A program made the translations under genes and the position numbers. From F-183 sp036502165 (lineage in GTDB: Bacteria > Acidobacteriota > Terriglobia > Bryobacterales > Bryobacteraceae): a stretch of 10,264 nt of DNA. This document shows, one piece after another, positions 8,326 through 10,264 of the stretch (position 1 is its first letter; every line of letters starts with the position of its first letter). The DNA lies in the NCBI GenBank assembly GCA_036502165.1, contig DASXZC010000399.1:1-10264 (forward strand). Direction: 5' to 3'. The notes beneath the pieces are model-generated. The model was not told where the DNA came from. It saw only the letters and a list, made by a program, of their open reading frames with translations, and ran no database searches.

Positions 8326-9597
8326 TTAGTTTATCAACGCCTGATAAACCGTGGCGGAATATTTCGGCTGTATATCAGTCGCGTTCGGCATCAACTGCAG
8401 CATGAGAATGACGACCATACGGCTCTGCGGATCGACCTGATAAGTCGTCCCATATGCGCCGCCCCATCCAAACGCTCCGACCCCGGCCATGCCGCTTGCT
8501 CCATAACGATCGACCGTCTCAAATCCGAATCCGAATCCCAACCCGGTTGACGAGTGCAGCATCCCCGATTGGTTAGTCCTCATCAGCTCAACCGTCCGTG
8601 GACCGAGAATGCGCACCCCGTCGAGCGTCCCGCCATTGCGGATCATCTCGAGGAACCGCGCGTAATCGTGCGCGGTCGAAGTCAGCCCCGCGCCTCCCGC
8701 GTAGCTCTTGCGCGGACCGACCACATAATCTCCCTGACCCTTCGGTCCATCCGGAGCGCGCACCGCGAGCCCATCCGGCCCGCTTGCATACACGGCGGCC
8801 AGCCGGTCCCGTTCGGCCGGCGGAACGTAGAAGCGCGTATCTTTCAACCCGAGCGGGCCAGTGATTTTCGTTTGGATGTAGTCGGCGAGGCTCATCCCCG
8901 ACGCCTTCTCAACGATGCATCCGAGAATGTCGGTGTTGTACCCGTAGACGAACCGTTCACCCGGCTGCGCGACGAACGGCAAAGTGCCAAGGCGTTCCAT
9001 CGTGACGCAGATCGGCTCGTCTTTGTCTGCGGTGTACCAGCCATTGCCGGCGGCGGGTCCCAGTCCCTTCGCGGCATACATGTCGGCAACATAAGCGTCA
9101 GTGCCGTAGGAAATTCCAGCCGTGTGTGTGAGCAGATCGCGGATTGTGATCTGCCGGCGGGCCGGGACGATCTTGAAAACGCCTGAAGGATCGTTGACCG
9201 CCACACTCGTCTTCATAAATGTCTGAATGAAGTGCCCCGCCGGCTCGTCGATTCCGATCTTGCCTTCTTCGACCAACGTGAGCACCGCCGCGCTCGTGAA
9301 CGCCTTGGTCTGCGAAGCGATGCGGAACAACGTGTTGGTCATCATCTTATGACCGGCTTCCTTGTCCGCGTATCCGAAAGCCTTCTCGTAAGCAGGTTTG
9401 CCATCCTGCAGCACGAGCGCAACGACGCCGGCGACCTTCTTCTCCTTGACGTAGCGCTGCAGCAAATGGTCGACGCGCGTGAGCCGCTCAGGCGAAAGAG
9501 TCAGGCCGGTTTTGTGCGCAGAAGCCGCCGGTTGCGCGACTGCCAAACCGGCGGTCGACAGGTTCAAAAGAAGAGCAGCGAAGATTGCGTATTTCAT
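8326..9597 (-). CDS. Exported serine hydrolase, beta-lactamase class C fold / family VIII esterase-like
   Basis: A 423-residue protein. Residues 1-21 form a Sec signal peptide ending AVA before QPAA, so it acts outside the cytoplasmic membrane. The catalytic motifs of the penicillin-binding/beta-lactamase fold are visible: Ser95-Gln-Thr-Lys98 (SxxK nucleophile), Tyr218 in FVYGYNTDILG, and Trp378-Gly-Gly in FGWGGAYGTTYQVDP. WGG in place of the KTG/HTG box is the mark of EstB-type family VIII carboxylesterases, so an esterase on a small ester or beta-lactam-like compound is more likely than a true AmpC; the substrate is not visible. The ATG at 9595-9597 was chosen because it gives the signal peptide; an in-frame start at 9738 would add 47 implausible residues overlapping the neighbouring glycosyltransferase remnant. 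No good Shine-Dalgarno is seen; a long inverted repeat stands directly upstream. Confidence 0.9.
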   Translation of the reverse strand: MKYAIFAALLLNLSTAGLAVAQPAASAHKTGLTLSPERLTRVDHLLQRYVKEKKVAGVVALVLQDGKPAYEKAFGYADKEAGHKMMTNTLFRIASQTKAFTSAAVLTLVEEGKIGIDEPAGHFIQTFMKTSVAVNDPSGVFKIVPARRQITIRDLLTHTAGISYGTDAYVADMYAAKGLGPAAGNGWYTADKDEPICVTMERLGTLPFVAQPGERFVYGYNTDILGCIVEKASGMSLADYIQTKITGPLGLKDTRFYVPPAERDRLAAVYASGPDGLAVRAPDGPKGQGDYVVGPRKSYAGGAGLTSTAHDYARFLEMIRNGGTLDGVRILGPRTVELMRTNQSGMLHSSTGLGFGFGFETVDRYGASGMAGVGAFGWGGAYGTTYQVDPQSRMVVILMLQLMPNATDIQPKYSATVYQALIN

Positions 9598-9600
9598 GAG

Positions 9601-9649
9601 GATTCGAGGATGATCGTTAGTTAGTGTATACCCGATCGTCCTCTGAATC
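9601..9649. repeat. Long inverted repeat just upstream of the serine hydrolase gene
   Basis: GATTCGAGGATGATCG (9601-9616) and CGATCGTCCTCTGAATC (9633-9649) are inverted copies with one substitution and one extra base, around a 16-base loop (9617-9632). The loop holds a -10-like TATACA on the minus strand (9625-9630) and a TTAGTTAG direct repeat. The repeat begins within the TGA of the glycosyltransferase remnant (9648-9650) and ends 3 bases before the serine hydrolase ATG. No T-run follows. It could be an operator around a promoter, a leader hairpin, or a weak terminator of the upstream gene. Confidence 0.55.
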
Positions 9650-10204
9650 AGCCGTGCACCGGTACTGGACGTAACCCACCTTCCGGCCGAAGCGCATAGC
9701 CGTACGCTTCGTGAACGGAAACGAACACCGAATCCCACGACTGCGTGAGCGCAAACTTCCGCGCGGGATCGGCCGCAGCCAACTCCGCCGCGCCACGCGC
9801 GAACTCCTCGTCGGATCCGCGAACCGTCCCCGTGACGCCCTCTTCGATCAGGAACTTCGGTCCGCAGGCATCGGTGACCAGCGGTGGTACGCCGGACGCG
9901 AAGGCCTCAATCACCACGTTCCCAAACGTCTCGCGCGCCAACGCTTCGCCCTTTACGACACCCGGGAACTTAGCGCGCTTCAAATTCGCGCGCAGCCAAT
10001 CGAGCTCTTCGCCATGTCCGATCACGCGGAATTCGTACTCGCGGATCTCCCTCGCTTCGAGTTCGCGCTCAATATCCACGAGCTACACCCTTCTCCGAAG
10101 TGATGCGGCCTTACCTATCCGATCACGAACCGCCTGTCACCAAGCGCGCAGTCGCGGAGTTCCGGCTTCAACAGATGCGCGTCAATGCGCGGCGAACGAG
10201 GAAG
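9648..10204 (-). pseudogene. Decayed GT4-family glycosyltransferase, C-terminal half only
   Basis: The remnant reads in pieces on the minus strand: RIDAHLLKPELRDCALG then DRRFVIG (10118-10189), GRITSEKGVA (10081-10110, other frame), then a 143-codon open frame 9648-10079 from VDIERELEAR to RPVPVHG. Together they match the linker and UDP/GDP-sugar-binding domain of group 1 (GT4) glycosyltransferases, with the Glu-x7-Glu pair in ETFGNVVIEAF. Damage: a TAG at 10115-10117 with a one-base shift just after FVIG, a second frame change at about 10080, an apparent in-frame loss of the FVFPS-type strand before ETFG (near 9930), and a shorter one after AADPARK (near 9758). The acceptor-binding half is missing altogether. 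The open part has a GTG preceded by GGAGAAGGG at 8 bases, so a fragment could still be translated. It lies directly behind the end of a similar gene. Confidence 0.75.
9681..9728. repeat. Direct repeat, copy 1 (glycosyltransferase 3' end)
   Basis: This 48-base stretch matches 10218-10264 at 42 positions, with five substitutions and one gap, in the same orientation. It encodes the VFVSVHEAYGYALRPE end of the remnant glycosyltransferase. The spacing of 536 bases and the shared reading direction point to a partial tandem duplication. Confidence 0.8.
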
Positions 10205-10264
10205 CACGGCCGCCTCCTTCCGGCCGCAGCGCATAGCGTACGCCTCGTAAACCGAGACGAACAC
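10115..10264 (-). CDS. C-terminal end of a second glycosyltransferase copy (partial, frame altered)
   Basis: The gene enters from the right edge. The first residues visible are VFVSVYEAY, matching VFVSVHEAY of the neighbouring remnant. Next to GCGTACGC at about 10236 one base is missing relative to the other copy. With it restored the protein would read YGYALRPEGG and stop at the TGA 10172-10174; as written the frame goes on with about 40 residues, running into the coding DNA of the downstream remnant, and ends at the TAG 10115-10117. The upstream gene may therefore have an abnormal C-terminal extension, or be a pseudogene too. The body of the enzyme is outside the window, so its state cannot be judged. 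A GT4 glycosyltransferase in cell-surface polysaccharide or glycolipid synthesis is the likely class. Confidence 0.5.
   Translation of the reverse strand: MFVSVYEAYAMRCGRKEAAVLPRSPRIDAHLLKPELRDCALGDRRFVIG
10218..10264. repeat. Direct repeat, copy 2 (glycosyltransferase 3' end)
   Basis: The partner of the repeat at 9681-9728, cut by the window edge; the similarity very probably continues to the right. On its left the likeness ends soon after the codons for EGG (about 10214), which marks the approximate duplication junction. Confidence 0.75.

Noticed and set aside
9601..9649. Inverted repeat read as an insertion-sequence end or an intrinsic terminator
   Set aside because: No transposase remnant or target duplication is seen nearby, only one such pair occurs in the window, and no T-run follows the stem.
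9598..9738. An N-terminal extension of 47 residues on the serine hydrolase
   Set aside because: It would bury the signal peptide, overlap the glycosyltransferase remnant and translate through the inverted repeat; the ATG at 9597 is far more sensible.

Overview
The window looks like chromosomal DNA from a GC-rich soil-type bacterium, most probably an acidobacterium of the Bryobacterales / Candidatus Solibacter kind. The basis is inference. A membrane protein pairs the N-terminal 'SRLLRF...KEYxIGxEVFDR...DPIVRVEARRLRxKLxxYY' module with one membrane segment and a TolB-N/FlgO-like domain, an architecture typical of that phylum. The tilS-ftsH pair and a family VIII esterase-type serine hydrolase fit as well. 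No rRNA, tRNA, CRISPR array, intact mobile element or replication origin was seen. Coding density is high, and the longest stretch without a gene is about 170 bases.

Layout from left to right. (1) The 5' end of an amidohydrolase gene (minus strand, cut by the window edge) lies downstream of the membrane-anchored putative regulator/sensor, probably in one operon. (2) A divergent intergenic region of about 170 bp holds a perfect 16-bp palindrome, a plausible leaderless promoter for the regulator and a leader hairpin. It precedes a plus-strand gene for a small secreted protein of unknown function. (3) A bidirectional terminator-like hairpin separates that gene from the convergent minus-strand group tilS-ftsH-HAD phosphatase (transcribed in that order): tRNA-Ile lysidine synthetase, the membrane AAA+ protease FtsH, and a Gph-like phosphatase starting one base after the ftsH stop. 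(4) A short divergent region with a dyad symmetry separates tilS from a plus-strand VOC/PhnB-like gene, whose stop codon directly abuts the stop codon of the convergent moaB/mog-like gene. Upstream of the latter lies a four-TM protein with two PH-like segments. (5) A serine hydrolase (family VIII esterase / class C beta-lactamase fold) is followed after 4 bases by a 67-residue membrane protein gene. (6) At the right edge a GT4 glycosyltransferase remnant, broken by a stop, frameshifts and apparent in-frame losses, lies directly behind the C-terminal end of a second, closely similar copy. This is the mark of a partial tandem duplication.

Most of the window is housekeeping and ordinary accessory content. 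The parts that deserve a second look are the glycosyltransferase duplication/decay at the right end, the 49-bp inverted repeat in front of the serine hydrolase gene, the palindrome between the membrane regulator and the unknown secreted protein, and the esterase/small membrane protein pair. I do not see convincing evidence for a wholly new biological system.
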